A DNA stretch of 64,000 nt from Vitis vinifera (GCF_030704535.1 NC_081823.1:466501-530500), one strand, 5' to 3'. Shown: positions 47,501-60,885, counted from the stretch's first letter. Numbers and translations: made by a program. Notes: generated by a model from the letters alone, not told the origin.

Positions 47501-50500
47501 AGCATGAACAGTTTTAATCAGATTCCTTAATAGCACAGAATAAAAGAACAATTATCTCTTCCAAATTTTAGAACTAACAGAATGTTTGCTACCCAAATAT
47601 TTGAAATATTAATCGATAATCAGAATTCATGGCGAAACATAGAATCAACATTCAAAGCCAAATTTATTTGCTGTAAGGATGCAAGTGTATGCCCATTAAA
47701 ACTAATAAAAAAAAATAGAAGCAAGAAAGTAATAAAAGCAAATTGATAGTTAACATGTGATGAGTAGAAACAAACAAACATAGCCACAACAATATATAAA
47801 GCATTTGAGAAAAAAATTTACTAGTTGTCTCCTCTTTTCAGCATCCAATCAGGCACGGCTCCAGTTAGCATGTTTCCGGTAAAATACCTACATAACATTG
47901 AGTTGTCCAACTTTAGTATTGCTCAAGTAGTTTTCTTCACTAGAGTAACATCTGAAGCATGATAGGAAAAACTTACTAGTAATTCCCCCTTCAAGGACCA
48001 AAATTAGTTTTCAATCAATCAGAATGAATTCATCTGTCAATTGGCTCTTTATTCAGAAGGCTTTTAAAGCCAACATATGTGATTTAGTCACTCAATCAAT
48101 TTGATCCTAGGCTCTAAAATCTCCTGGTTCATTTAGGCAATTAACTTGGTCTTTTAGATTAACCTTTACTTGTAGCACATTGGACTTCTTTCTTCATTTA
48201 GACCATTAAACTCATCTTTCAGATTCAGTACTGAAGCCCAACCAATGTGGTTTAGTCTTAAAATCAATTCAACTCCACATCCTCTAAGCTTTCTTGGTTC
48301 ATTTAGGCCATTATATTGGTTTTTCATTTCAATCTGTTGATTATTAGGTAATTTCACCCCTTGGAATCAGCTTGAATAGTTGTCAAAACCTAAAGAAGAA
48401 ATTTTTATATGAAAATACACTGCTTACATGTAATCTGCATTTGATAGACCGACAAAGCTGCTTGGAATTTCTCCAGTTAGTTTGTTAAAACTCAGATCTC
48501 TGCAAGAGAATCATAAACAGAATGCATTAAAAATTGCTCTACCCCGAAAGAGTCGAACACCTGAGAATGGAAAAACAATACCAAGAAACCGAAATGACAT
48601 GCTGAAATGAATAAATATGAAGTTTATGGAATTGTGTATGCATCATAACAATTTCTTAATAAGGCAAATGATACAAAGTAGGAGCTATGTCTCAAGCTCC
48701 TTCCACCACATAACCGTTTATGATTAGCACTTGTCACTGGATACTGGCAGCTTATACATTGACCATCTGTTTTTCTTCTTGGCTCAAAATACTACTCTAG
48801 ATGCATTTCAGATGGTCTAAATTATCTGCGAGTAAAGATTCCCTTTCCACATTTTGTCCGATTAAGAATCTAGATCCCAGAAATTATGACAACTAAACTC
48901 ATAAAGCCATCCACTTCAGAGAGACAAAATGGCTATTTATCAATTTTTACTTGATACGTCATGAAACATACATGCTGAATAGGCAGGTGCAAATAGCAAT
49001 GTGTGAGCCCATGCAACAAGCAGGCTCCTACTTAGCAGTGAATATGACACTCAAAGAAGCATTTATGAAGTTATAGAAAAGCCAGACTACTAGGAGCCTT
49101 CTCGACATGTCTCCAGGGTCTTATTTTCTATCTATTCATACAAACAATGCAAGCTGTAAGCAGCTTATTCAAAATCCAAATTAGTCAAAACACAGAGATG
49201 CGGTGACCACTCAAGGAACATCACAAGCTATGCAAGAAGTCATAACATGAAACAATCTCTGAATTAGTAGAAAAACACGTTTCAAAGAATCTTAACAATT
49301 AGTCTGCAACAGGTAAAGGGGAAAAGATACTAAATATATACTGACAGGGTTTTCAATTTTGTCATTTCCCCAAGGTAATCAGGTAGCGGGTCAACAATAT
49401 TGCAACTCCTCAATATCCTGCAATCAAATCAAATATATATCACCAAAAATCTCGAAAATATGTTCTATGTACTGTGTATTATCAAGGGCAATCTACTCAC
49501 AGTGTTTTCAAGTCTCTCATATCACTCAATGGTGGAAAAGTTGCTTCAGTTCCATTCAGGTCACTGATTCTCCTGAACATAGAAATTTAATAAAAAATAA
49601 AAATATAATAATTTCAATCCATATAAATTATCAAAGCTATGGCATAGGAGAGCTTTACTCACAAGTCAGTTATTTTTGTCAAAAGGGCAATGCCAGAAGG
49701 AATCGGCCCACTGAAACCACTCCCTTGAATCACTCTGTCGGTAGCAAATTTCAATTAGAATATGTGATTATAAATGAAATCATGCCACTCATACCAACTC
49801 AAACATCAGATTCAACAAAGCTCTCACAATTTTTCAAGTTTTGTCCAGTTCTGTATAAAATTGGGTATCTTTCCTGTGAACTGATTATCTCCAACCCGAC
49901 TGCATTGAATTAAAACAAAGATACAATAGCCCCAATCTCAGAATTCAACCAAAAAAAGATGCTAATTTATGCATACAAAAACCCGAAAAAAGAAAAGACA
50001 CTTCAAAATCTTACAAGTCCTTCAATGTGGTAAGCCCTGCAAATGTTTGTGGTAACTCCCCAGTGAAGTTGTTTGAGGTAAGAAGTCTTCAACAACGAAA
50101 AACACAACCAAACCAATAAACCCACCAGCGTTAATAATAAAAAAAAACGGTAACACCCATAATTGGCAAAATCTACAAACAAAAGGGTCTTACATTCTCT
50201 CTATACTGGGCAGATTCCCAAGCTCCTGAGGAAGAACCCCTGAAAGCTGATTGAACTCCACGGTTCTACGCATATCAAATCCAAAATTTTTGCATCAAAA
50301 AAATAATTCTTAAAAGATCACACACTGAAAAGGGAAACAAATGGGTAATTAGAAATTCACAGGTTTGCAAGAGTAGAGATGTTTCCAAGCTCTTTGGGAA
50401 TCGAACCCGTTAATTGGTTTCCGATCAGAGAACTGCAACAACACCCACATACCAAATTAAAAAAAAATAAAAAATGAACTGCTTAAAGGTTCATATTGAA

Positions 50501-53269
50501 TAAGCCATCAAAATTTCAACCATATATACATAGATGGAGAGAAAGCATACATGTTTACTAGTTGCATTGTACCCCATTCTGGAGGGATTGAACCGTTGAG
50601 GTAGTTGCGGGTGAAGTCACTGTGACGGAGATGAATTACAGTTAAGTTAGTTGAAGTCCTAAATGGGTAATTGAAGAAATGGGTGATGCCAAAATTGGCA
50701 GAAAAATTAAGTTAGAGAAATACTCACATTTCTTGGAGGTAAGGAAGCTTCACCAGCTCTGGTGGGAGAGATCCCGGGAGATTCTGAGTCTTGAGGACTC
50801 TACAAAGGATAAATACTCACGTTAACGGTTATTAATTAACTTATGATTGATTTGTATATTTTTTAATTATTTTTCAAATATTCTATAAAGAAAAAAAAAT
50901 TAGACTAGGTTGTTCCTTACAAATTTTAAGGAATAATACAAGAAAAAGTACAAGAAATAAAATTTGGAAGAAAATAAAAAATTAATTTAAAATTAATAAA
51001 TTATTTTTATATATTACTTCAAATTTATTAAGATATTTTACCTCTTTTATATAAAAGTTAAATAATTTTAAAATATATAAATTTTTAATTAATTTTAGTT
51101 ATATTTAAATTTTTTTATACTTTTCATAAAAAACTAAATATAAAAAATAAATTTTTTTTTGCATTTATTTTCTTTCCTTAGCATTTTTCTCATACCAAAT
51201 ACATTAATATTAACGCATCTTTATATTTTTAAAAATTAAAAACTATTTTCAAATAGATTCTAAAATTTTAACTTAGTAGAAAGCTTAACTTGATCCAAAT
51301 ACAATTCAAGAAACTAGATTCATGGGGTGTTATTGTTGTGCATTTGTATCGGTGTCAAAACGACCCAATTTTTGGCTCTGGTGCCAAAGCATTCCAGAGT
51401 GGCCTCCTCAGGATTCGAACTCAAAACCAAGGCCCTTGTGATTGCCCTCCTGGTACCATCTAAGCCAAAAATTGGGTCGTTTTAGCATCGATACAAATGA
51501 GTCAAAAATCGGGTTGCTTTGACACCGATACAAATGCACAACAAAAAGGTTAGCCTTTTTTTGCAACATTTGGGTGTTGCCACCATTTGTATTGGTGCCA
51601 AAGTGACCCAGAGTGGCCTCCCTAGGATTCAAACTCAAAACCAAGGCCTTTGTAGTTGCCCTAATAAGTTATGTATACATTTTTAAGTTTTATTATTTAT
51701 ATTATAATTTTATATGTTTATATTTAAATTTCATTATATCTCACTATACATATTCAATGGCCTTGATTTAGACCAGGATACGTATAGCTTTGCATTTCCC
51801 GTCCGTATATATCCCCAAGGGCCCAACCTCACTTGGCTGCCGACATAAAAAAGGTGGGCCCATTGGACCTCAGTTCCTAATTGGGCCGCCCACATGATAA
51901 GATTCTCCTTTCGAGTTTCGTCCTAAGGCTCCTAAGTCCTAACATCCCAGAATGGGATCAGTCTGAAATTATTGGACCTGAAGGCCAATTTAGAAGTCAA
52001 AGTCAACACAACAAATTGGGCCCACCCACCTAACTCATTATTATAAATATATAAAATTATATTATGGAAAAATAAAATAAAAGAGTACTTAATATAATAA
52101 ATCCTTATGATATTCAAATGTCAATATTAAAATGAAATTTATTTATTCACTAAATATGGTCATTGATATTACAACCTTCTTTTTATATAAGTTAGGTAAA
52201 TTAGGGTGGAGAGTGGAAGCCAACTATTCCATATAAAGTCCTTCAATAAAATATTTCACATTAATTTATTTTCACATATAACATATTCTAAAATAATTGG
52301 AATGTGTTTTGGTATTAAAAAAAATGAAAATAGTATGAACCAAAAAATACATAAATTATATTACATTAAAGTTATATTTGTTTCCCATAAAATACTAAGA
52401 AAAAAAAAGAGAATCAAAATGGTTTTTTATATTTGATTTAACCATAAAAAATATAAATAAATAAATAAATATAATTAAAATTTATCAAAATTTTATATAT
52501 TTTTAAATTATCTAGTTTACATATAATAAAAAGAAATAAATAAAATGAGTTTAAAGAAGTATGTAAAAATAATTTATTAAATTAAAAAAAAAATCTTAAC
52601 TTTTTATTTCCTTTTACTTTTTTTCTCAATTTTGTTTCCTCAAATTTTTTAAGAACCAAATATAGGCTAAAACTTTTGTTTTTTATTTGAAGTTTTAATA
52701 AACTTTGAAATATTTTATTTCTATTTTTTGAGTTATATGGTTCAAAATTTATACAAATTCAGACGTATTTAGATTTCAAATTGAAAATAAAAACTTTATT
52801 CATAATCCGATGATTATTGTTTGTTTTCTTAATTGAATTGTAATTAAACTGACTCAATCCTTTTAGTAACTAAAAAAAATTGAGCAAATAAATAGAAGTT
52901 TAATTAACTTACATGCTAACAACGTGGCAAACAGTGTTGTTGGTGCAGCTACAAGTGACAGCATTTTCCGACCCCTTCACCGGATTCTTCGTCGCCCAAC
53001 CCCACTCGCCGCCGCACGGATCCGCACTGAAGTTCCAGTCCGTCTTCCCCAGAGTTTTCGCGATCTCTTCCAGAGCTTCCACTGTAAAGTGTAATAATAA
53101 TAAGATTGATTTTTGAGAGTGTATATATATATAGAACTATGAAAAATGAGGTAGAATGAATGGTAGTATCACCTTCATTATTTGGGAGGAGAGTTGCAGA
53201 GAAGGTGAGAGTTGTGAAGAAAGTGAAGGCAATGAGTAAAGAAGAGAGAAGGCTGTTAATGGAGGGCAT
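41597..53269 (-). CDS. LRR-malectin receptor-like kinase (LRR-VIII-2 subfamily), intact
   Basis: 24 exons, minus strand: 53173-53269, 52913-53081, 50728-50799, 50551-50619, 50361-50432, 50194-50265, 50015-50086, 49828-49899, 49663-49734, 49501-49572, 49346-49417, 48428-48499, 47822-47887, 46988-47047, 46846-46881, 46651-46691, 45773-46152, 45359-45554, 44429-44578, 44078-44196, 43753-43963, 43392-43629, 42963-43113, 41597-41989. Sum 3024 nt, 1007 residues plus stop, in phase. A signal peptide is followed by a cap ([15 protein letters not shown]), about ten LRRs on single 66-72-nt exons, malectin (INCGGKE, about 392-580), a TM segment (about 600-625), and a kinase with GEGGFG, AVK (K689), HRDIK (785-789), DFG (805-807) and APEYA. 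Relatives include Arabidopsis At1g53430/40, At1g07650 and LIK1 (At3g14840). Plasma-membrane Ser/Thr kinase; ligand unknown. Residue 877 is Arg where relatives have Trp. Confidence 0.93.
51330..51545 (-). mobile_element. tRNA-derived SINE-like element with inverted ends, in kinase intron 2
   Basis: On the minus strand TGGCTTAGATGG fits a pol III A box and GAGTTCGAATCC a B box, about 35 bp apart, as in tRNA-derived SINEs. The unit is enclosed by inverted arms of about 35-40 bp ('ttgtgcatttgtatcggtgt' on the left, its near complement at 51500-51545). It lies in the 2.1-kb second intron of the receptor kinase gene. It is not a tRNA gene: no cloverleaf with paired acceptor stem was found. Confidence 0.5.
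51570..51665 (-). mobile_element. Second, partial copy of the SINE-like sequence
   Basis: 'ccagagtggcctccctagga' and 'aactcaaaaccaaggcc' repeat the interior of 51330-51545 with substitutions, including a changed B box (GGATTCAAACT). The A-box half is missing. Two neighbouring fragments suggest duplication or two insertions. Confidence 0.5.
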
Positions 53270-53414
53270 GGTTTTAGGGTTGTTGCAGAGGAGGAGGGCT
53301 TGGGGTTTGGAGGAGCACTAGATGATGGATGAAGAGTGAATGCATGATTTGTGGTAGAGGGTCTTTATCGTGCACGGGAGGAGAGAGAAAAAGAGAAGAC
53401 TCAGGGCGAAGACT

Positions 53415-53590
53415 TCGATACATCGTTATATCGTACCGTACCATGGTTATATCCGTACCATGGTTAATGATTTTACATTTGATTAATCAAAAAGCTTTTT
53501 TTTTTCCGCAAGATAAAGTTTTTCAAAAAATAAATATTTAAAACTTTTTTCAAATTCATATTTATACTGAAACAAAAACATAAGTTCAAT
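53415..53590. repeat. Direct repeat upstream of the kinase gene, copy 1
   Basis: Contains 'tcgttatat', two 'gtaccatgg' motifs, 'ttaatgattttacatttg' and 'ttaatcaaaaagc'. All recur in order at 54073-54275, about 660 bp further from the gene. The second copy has several small insertions. Confidence 0.75.
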
Positions 53591-54072
53591 GTCTTGAAAT
53601 TTTTATATGTGAACTTATATAATCAATATGATAATATCATAAATTAATGTTATTTTATTTTTTGCATTGTGATTCATAATGTAGTTGAATGCATTATTAC
53701 TTGATTTTTTATGGATTCATCTTAATTCACTTGACTGACTCATCATTAAGTCAAGTGATCTAAATTTTATGTGTGTAATGTGGTATATATGAATATATTT
53801 ATTTATATATATACATAAAGGAAAAAGAAAGACTTTTGCTCTGTTTTGTTTTTCTCTTGAGGGCTGAAAGGGCACGTACTGCGAACTCGAGCACACACAC
53901 GGACTGAATTTTGGTGTAGAAAGGGAAGAGCTCATTGAACCTGGATTTTCACACCATTATGAACTGAGCGTATTATTTGATACCAGTGGAACACAAAAAT
54001 GACTTTTCATGTGATTAATCAAGGTAAACATTTCATCAATTGCCTTTTTACTGTATGCTTTAATGTCAACAT

Positions 54073-54275
54073 GTGATATATCGTTATATTGTACCGTAAC
54101 CATGGTTATATCGTATTGTACCATGGTTAATGATTTTACATTTGATTAATCAAAAAGCATTTTTTCCCCCAAATTTTAAAGATAAAGGTTTTAAAAAAAA
54201 AAAAAATTTTAAAAACTTTTTTCAATTCCACAAGTATGTCTAGACTTCCATATTTATACTAAAACAAAAACACAA
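54073..54275. repeat. Direct repeat upstream of the kinase gene, copy 2
   Basis: Pairs with 53415-53590. The motif order is the same and the palindromic ACCATGGT is kept. Function, if any, unknown. Confidence 0.75.
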
Positions 54276-56188
54276 TTTATTTTCTATCTTATCAAGGGTG
54301 ATCAATATATATATATATATAAACACACGATATTTAGTATATTCTTTTTATTTTAAAATTTTATAATTAATTATAGTAATAAAAACTGATAAAAAGATAA
54401 AATTTAATAATTGTTGGAGACATTATCATTTCATATTCTTCAATTATTTTACCTTCTAAAGTTAAACCCACTAACATGAACAGCTCAATTCATTTATATA
54501 TTTCTTGGATTCACCACTGAAAATACCCCAAAAAAAAAAAAAAAAATTCACAAGACAACGGATTTACAGGCCATGGATTGCTGGTGACAGCTCAAGTTTG
54601 CTTCATAGTCAACTCAATACAATTTTATTTTATTTTTCAATATAATATGGCCATGTGGTGAATATCCTATGCAGCAAGAAGTTGGTTCTCATTTTCTAAG
54701 ACTTTCTCACCAGCCAAACATTGTGTAATATCAAAGGTATGAATAAAAAGAATTTTCTTCTTTCTGAGTTTTTTTTAAATCCAAGTTGAGGAAGTTGACT
54801 TGGGGAATAATACCAAGTTGCAATGCCGTAGCAAAGAAGATAACAATTTTGAAATTATCGTCTCCTTCAAGTCTTTGTCACCACCAAACCTATGGATTTT
54901 CAGATAAAGTTCTGTACTTATTGATTAAGTTAAGTCATGTTGACAAATTAGTGGTCATCAAGTACAAGTTCCTTACACTTTCATATAGGTTTGTACTTTT
55001 TTTTTCTTTCTAATAATTAAAATTAATTTTTGGATCATGGGAAATTAAATGGAGGAAAAGGACCAAAAGGCCAAAAATAATTTAAATTTTTTTATTTAAT
55101 TTATTGTTAAAAATATGAAAAAAAAATCAAATAAAATAATAAATAGTTATATTTTCAAGTACTACATTTAAAAAGTATATGAAAACTTTAATTTTATCAT
55201 AAGAAAATGTTATTTATTTTAATTTTTAAGGTGGTATTTATATATTAGGAAATCTTTTTCCTTTTTTCTTTTTAATAATATTTAAAACAAGTCCTCTAAA
55301 ATCTAGATTTTTTTCTTTCATAAAATTGGAGTGGGTGTATAATATCATCTTTCCATGAAAAGGGATTCAAAGAAGGTGTGTGAACTTTTGTATTTTAGCT
55401 TAATAGAATGAAGCAGCCACCCTTTGTTGACGAAGCTAAATCTTTCTATTGTAGGCTTCTAGCTATACATTAAAATATATATATACATATATAAAAGAGA
55501 AAAAGTAATCAAGGGTAAAAAATGTGTTTAAAAAATATTTTTTTTATTTAATCAATTATATTACATTAAATATTAATATAATGTAATATATTTAACTATA
55601 TGTTATATAATTATAAGCTGTTGTGGCTCACTCGGAAGTTTATGATAGACTTATTTACTTAATATGACTTAATAGTTTAATTTAAATTATTAAATATATT
55701 AAGTATATTAGAATAATAGTTTGATATCTCCTTCTAACTTGTTTTCAAACTAAGAAACATATCCATTAATCCAAAAGTCTCTTTGACGAACAATCTTCAA
55801 TGCTTTTATACATTTATAATACCTGAGGTGTTGTCTAAATATAATTTTACTGAAAATTATGACTTTGACTTTATCTTCGATTAAAAAACTATCTCAACTA
55901 GGTTAAGAAAAGAGCATCAAAGCCACAAAATCTGTAGAGAAACTAAAGATGCCAAAAACCGATAAATGAGCACAAATGCTTCATAGATTGATGAACAAGC
56001 CTTTCTTTCATACACAACTCAGAAACATATATCCCAAACATACATCTTTGATAAAATTGATAACTTTTTTCTGTAAAACCGTATGGATTACAGGACATGA
56101 AAATATTTACAAATTCAAAGAAATACTATCCACCCACCTACATAAATGGTGTCAAAGAAGAACATAAAGAAGAATTGAAAACCAACAT

Positions 56189-59100
56189 TTAATCTCTGTT
56201 CTCCCAATATTCAAAATCCAAGGTGACTGGGTAGAGATCAGGGATGGATAAAGAAGCAGTCCATGGCCTGTCTGGCATGCTCTCGCTCACACCCATGATC
56301 TTTTCTTGGGTGTAGTAATAATGCTCCTTCATCTCCTCGAGCTTTAAGTCATCACTAGGAACACTGGGATCAGAAACAATGTCCTGAACAGTGGTTCTGC
56401 CTTCAAGCATGCTCACAACTGATGACATAGCTGGCCTGACTGCTGGAGAGACCTTTGTGCTCAAGAGAGCTATGTTGATCATCGCCAAGACCTCTTCCTT
56501 GTTGAAGTCTGAGCCCAATCTGGGGTCAACTAGATCCATCAAATTCCCCTCCCCTTTTAATGAGAGTGCCTAGAAATTAAGAAAGAAAAAGAGAGCTTGT
56601 GTTTAAATCAAGCCATATGGACTCAGGTGGTAAGACTCTATTTGTTTCAACATATGCTGAATGAAGCCATGGAAATGTCACAACCACATTGAATGAGTTT
56701 AATATTTGGTATGTGATGAATGGAATGTGCCCAGCTAGCCTGCTACCCAGAAAGAGGCATGCTAATATAGGGGTTTGCTCACAGTGATCAAGGAAGGTCC
56801 CAATGACGTCTTATTGCTAATACAGTAATATCACACAATTTGTATAATTGAAGTCATTCAGGATGGGAGCATATACTACCTGCTTCTTCGTTTAAGGTTG
56901 AAAAGGAAGCAATGCATGTAAGTATTAGTAGTATTGGGGCAATTTCGATTTGTCTGAGAAAATTTTTGATCAAGAGAGTCTATTTGATTCATATAGCATC
57001 ATGAACTAGGAAAATGGTCCAAGGGATGCCATGAATCAGAATATAACTTCAGCCCAAGATAGGAAAATGTAGTTGCCATGATGTGGTGACTATATTTTTA
57101 TATATATAATTCAAGAGCCATGGTTAGGGATTCATGATTCGGATCCTATTCACTTCCACATTGATCAGGCTGGGAAAGCAGCCAGTCCTTGGTCGGTTCT
57201 AGTTAAGTTGCTTTACTCAACAGATTGGCAAAAACAGCAGCATGACCCGCGACTGTTATGTGGAACTGCCCATTTCAAAATGAGGTTAAAGCATGTCTTT
57301 TGGCTATAGGAAGTGTTAGACAGAACTAGTGTGAGGGGATAAATTTATTCTCTGGGTTCTCAACAGGTTTTACAGCTTGTAGTTTGAATGATGAAGCCAT
57401 TCATCCTTGACGATGCTTCCCGACACAAATAACAAATCATGCTGTTAAGAATGAGAAAATTCAGAGATGACATATGCAAGAAAGAATGTTGTCGAAATTA
57501 CCCAATCAAGAAGATAGATGCATTCCTCTTTTGGCCTATAAGTAGTGTTTCTTCTTCCACTGACAATTTCCAAGGCAACAATTCCAAAACTGTAAACATC
57601 TGCTTTGTCAGTTAAATAGCCCCGAAATGCATATTCAGGTGCCATATATCCACAGCAAAATGAGGGTATGATTTTACACAAATTTTCCATTTGCATGAAG
57701 GATCAACACTGGTGATCAAAAGCAAAAATTTCTAGGATGTGGTTTCCAAAGTGATATCAGTATCACTGCTTCCTATTTGAGCTAAACGGAAAGATAAATA
57801 ATGATACTGAAATTATCACAGCCATAAAGATCTGGATTACCTGAATTCTGAAAGAGTAAGAAACCATTGACATCCATTCAAAAGAAAGAAAAAGCCCATT
57901 AACTAAAAATCAGGAGACAGTGACTCACAATGCACCAGCATTCCGGGTGCTAATGTGGGTGTTATCCTCTTCATCAAGTTTGGCCAAACCAAAGTCAGAT
58001 ATTTTGGGGTTAAGATTCTTATCAAGCAGCACATTTGTGGCCTTGATGTCTAGGTGGATGATCTTCAGCCTTGATTCTTCATGAAGATAAGCCAACACTC
58101 TTGCTATGCCAACACAGATCCTGTGCCTAGTTGGCCAATCCAATTGTAATTGACATTCTTCGGGGCCTAAATCATCATATCAACCAAAAGTTAGATGTAA
58201 GAAGCACTCAAATCACACAAGTTCATATACATGTAGTTTTATAGCAGAAGCAATTGAGCAAGGCACGTAAGCAGATGTGAAAAAAACAGACCAAACAAAG
58301 CACGAGCGAGGCTGTTATTCTCCATTTACTCATATATCAGCAACAACTGATTTCCTTCTATACAACAGCCATAGAGCTTCACAAGATGAGGATGTTGAAG
58401 AGCAGAAATCATGCCTATCTCATTCACAAACTCACGGTTTCCTTGTTTTGACTTGGAAGAAAGCTGCTTCACTGCAATTACGGTGCCATCCGATAAGAGG
58501 CCCTGCATTTGAGAAATAGTGTCTTCACTTCAGTATAAAGTTTTATGATAACAAACTGCTTAATGAACAGCTTAAATGCATAAAATGAGGGAAAACTAAT
58601 TATTGTGCTGAATACCTTGTAAATAGAACCAAATCCAACTTCTCCAATTTTGTTGGCAGCATCCAAGTTGTTTGTGGCAGCCTTAATTTGCCTTAGGGTA
58701 AACAAACCAGTGTGCTGATCTAGACCCTTTAAATCTGTAGAAGAAGCCAAGTTAGATAAGAAATATATCTAAAAAAAACTTGCAATTATTTCTACATTCC
58801 TAATAGTTTTAGAAGGATTTTGATGGATTATAACTGTATCTTCTGTAGGGACCCCTCCCCCTGATGACACGTGGCACATACTTCCTGGTGACACATGACA
58901 CGTATTCTCATCCGGATTACCCAATCCGGATTTCCCCAAGAGTACATGTGGCGCGCTTCTCCTATCCGGACTTCCTCATGGTGAAGCACACGACACTCGC
59001 AAATATCACATCCGGACGACTGACATATCCTATCCGGGTATGTTTGTCCGGATCATTGACTGAAGTAAGCAAGTCTTGCACGTCTTCACAACAGCCTGCC

Positions 59101-59814
59101 ATGACCCACGTTCCGCTACCTGCAGAGTGAAAGGACAAGAATGAAGTGACGGCAAGTCACTTCCCATGATCTATGACAGCCGCCGCGCTTCCCACAATCT
59201 CTGTCAGCCGCTCGTAGGGTGATGATGGTCTTGCCACCACCTAGTGGCATCATGATAAGCCAAAATATCTCTCTACCATTAAAGAGGGAAACAAAGCTTC
59301 TGGTACTATATGTATGAACCTTCACATAAAAAGAAAGGTAAGCTTGCGATACTTAGTAAAAGACCAACTGGTTTATCTTTCTTTCCATGGCTGACAAAAC
59401 CGTCGGAGGGTGTGTCCGGACACCCTGTCCGGACGCCTTTTGCAGGAACGACTGAACCAGGAACTTATATTGGTTGAGATCGTGCGTCCGTCCATTTGGC
59501 AACTACGTGGATCACCAGGGACGTGAGGCCTCAACATCTTCTACATCCAGAGAAATCAACCCTGATCAGATACCATGTTTTAGCATGAATGCCAGCAACC
59601 CAATCCATTGCTACAACATCAACAATGAAATGTTTTGATATACAACATTTTTCATAATCAATACCTTGTTCCAATGTATCTTTGCGCCTTAGGCAGCCTC
59701 TCCACCAAAGGATACCGATAACCAGGAAGATAAGAAGAATGACTCCAGCCACAATGCCAACCACAACGCTCACAGATATACTAGTACTGCCATTTCTGGA
59801 AGGAGGTATAAAAT
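56189..59814 (-). pseudogene. 5'-truncated copy of the LRR-malectin receptor kinase gene
   Basis: Retains only counterparts of exons 19-24: 59665-59814 (TM), 58616-58734, 58292-58502, 57929-58166, about 57502-57651, 56189-56569. Exon sizes equal those of the intact gene except the last (381 vs 393 nt). It looks dead. The Gly loop reads GEVGFG; Tyr in LLIYEYM is a stop (TAA, near 58332); the HRD motif reads HLD; the acceptor before the GYMAPEY exon is TG instead of AG (near 57652). LRRs, malectin and promoter are missing, as the duplication cut the gene at about 60430. Just upstream, in the same orientation, lies a TBL promoter and exon 1. It keeps the LLDW tryptophan that the intact gene has lost. 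Confidence 0.9.
58844..59536. mobile_element. Solo LTR, 693 bp, in the intron between TM and kinase exons of the decayed kinase gene
   Basis: Starts TGTAGGGACCCC, ends CCTCAACA, and is flanked by the perfect 5-bp duplication TCTTC (58839-58843 and 59537-59541). The corresponding site in the intact gene (near 44305) has a single uninterrupted 'gtatcttctacatcc'. GC-richer than its surroundings, with several 'tccgga' motifs and a 'tactatatgtatg' TATA-like region. No internal retrotransposon parts are present, so it is a solo LTR or a similarly short LTR-type element; lineage not determined. Confidence 0.85.
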
Positions 59815-60885
59815 CTGCAATAAGAAAACAGGGTTAGAACAGATACGCAGATGGAATGGAAGCTTTTAGGCAAATGATGGCACAAAGAAAAACAAAATCG
59901 AACCATTAGTAATGCTGCAACAAGAGACTAATCACAAAAAATATTTTATCAACATTATTCTTCAGAGTCAAAGTCAAATAAACATGAAAAGATGCTCAAA
60001 CTGTTGGCAAATTTCAGAAGAGCAACACATAAAGAGCGATGAAATTTCCAATGATATAGGTAGCATCAAAGAAGAATCATTTGAGATTCCATATATATTA
60101 AAACAGAGTTGTGCCAAACCCTTCAAAAAATAATGAATCATGTCCATGTTGGTTCCAAGTGCCCTAAAGAAAAGAGGAGTTGCGCAGACTGAACCAAGTC
60201 ACTAAACTAAAAAAATGTGTAATTTGAGAAGTAGAAGAACAATACCCTTTTGCATACCAACTATTCAAAATTGTTGAACTACCAATTTTCCTAAATGTTT
60301 AAGCTTAAGCTCCCTCATGTGTGGTCCCATGCCCACAGGTGGAGGAACAAACAAAATCTGGATTCATATCCCAATAGACAAAGATAGACAAAATTTGGAT
60401 TCAAACAAACAAAGGAAATGCAATCTGATACTCTAATTATTAAAAAGCTACTAAAAAAACATAGACAACAATAATGAATAAAAAGTAAAAGTAGTTCGGA
60501 GTTATTACCATTTAATGATATTTATATAAGTAATAATTTGAGTTTAATAAATATTATTTTTACGTTAGAATACATGAAATTCGAATGATTTTTTTAGAGG
60601 GTTTTTTTATTATTATTATTATTTAAAAGTGTGGACTAAACATGCTATTTCCATAAAATATAAATGGGTTTTCTTTGAAAAGGATTTATTCTTTCAAAGT
60701 GAAAATTAGTTTGCATTTTGTGAGAAATATTCCTTGAAAATGCCTATAAATCCATTCACTCCACACTGAACCAGGTATTGCACGCACCACGAGGAACCAA
60801 GAACCATACCAACACACAAATCATAGAGAGGAGGAACCAATACACAACTCATGGAGAGAGAGAGAGAGAGAGAGAGAGGATTTAC

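Larger units (their letters stand above)
53270..55729. other. Promoter and intergenic DNA upstream of the receptor kinase gene
   Basis: Holds the 5' flank of the gene starting at 53269. A direct repeat of about 170 bp occurs at 53415-53590 and 54073-54275. The rest is AT-rich, with (TA)n runs at 54309-54322 and 55477-55495 and no coding region. Confidence 0.6.
55740..60430. repeat. Segmental duplication, copy matching about 41310-45180
   Basis: Covers the 3' half of the receptor kinase gene and its downstream flank. Diverged from 41310-45180 more than the 60434-64000 copy is (by eye). About 150 bp extra lie near 55800-55960, and a solo LTR is inserted at 58844-59536. It ends abruptly at about 60430, where TBL intron sequence begins. 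Confidence 0.88.

Noticed and set aside
49359-49913. 184-codon plus-strand frame
   Set aside because: It runs antisense across three LRR exons and their introns of the receptor kinase gene; a shadow frame.
51400-51470. Possible tRNA gene (A and B box on the minus strand)
   Set aside because: No acceptor stem pairing or cloverleaf could be drawn, and a second diverged copy lies next to it; SINE-like origin fits better.
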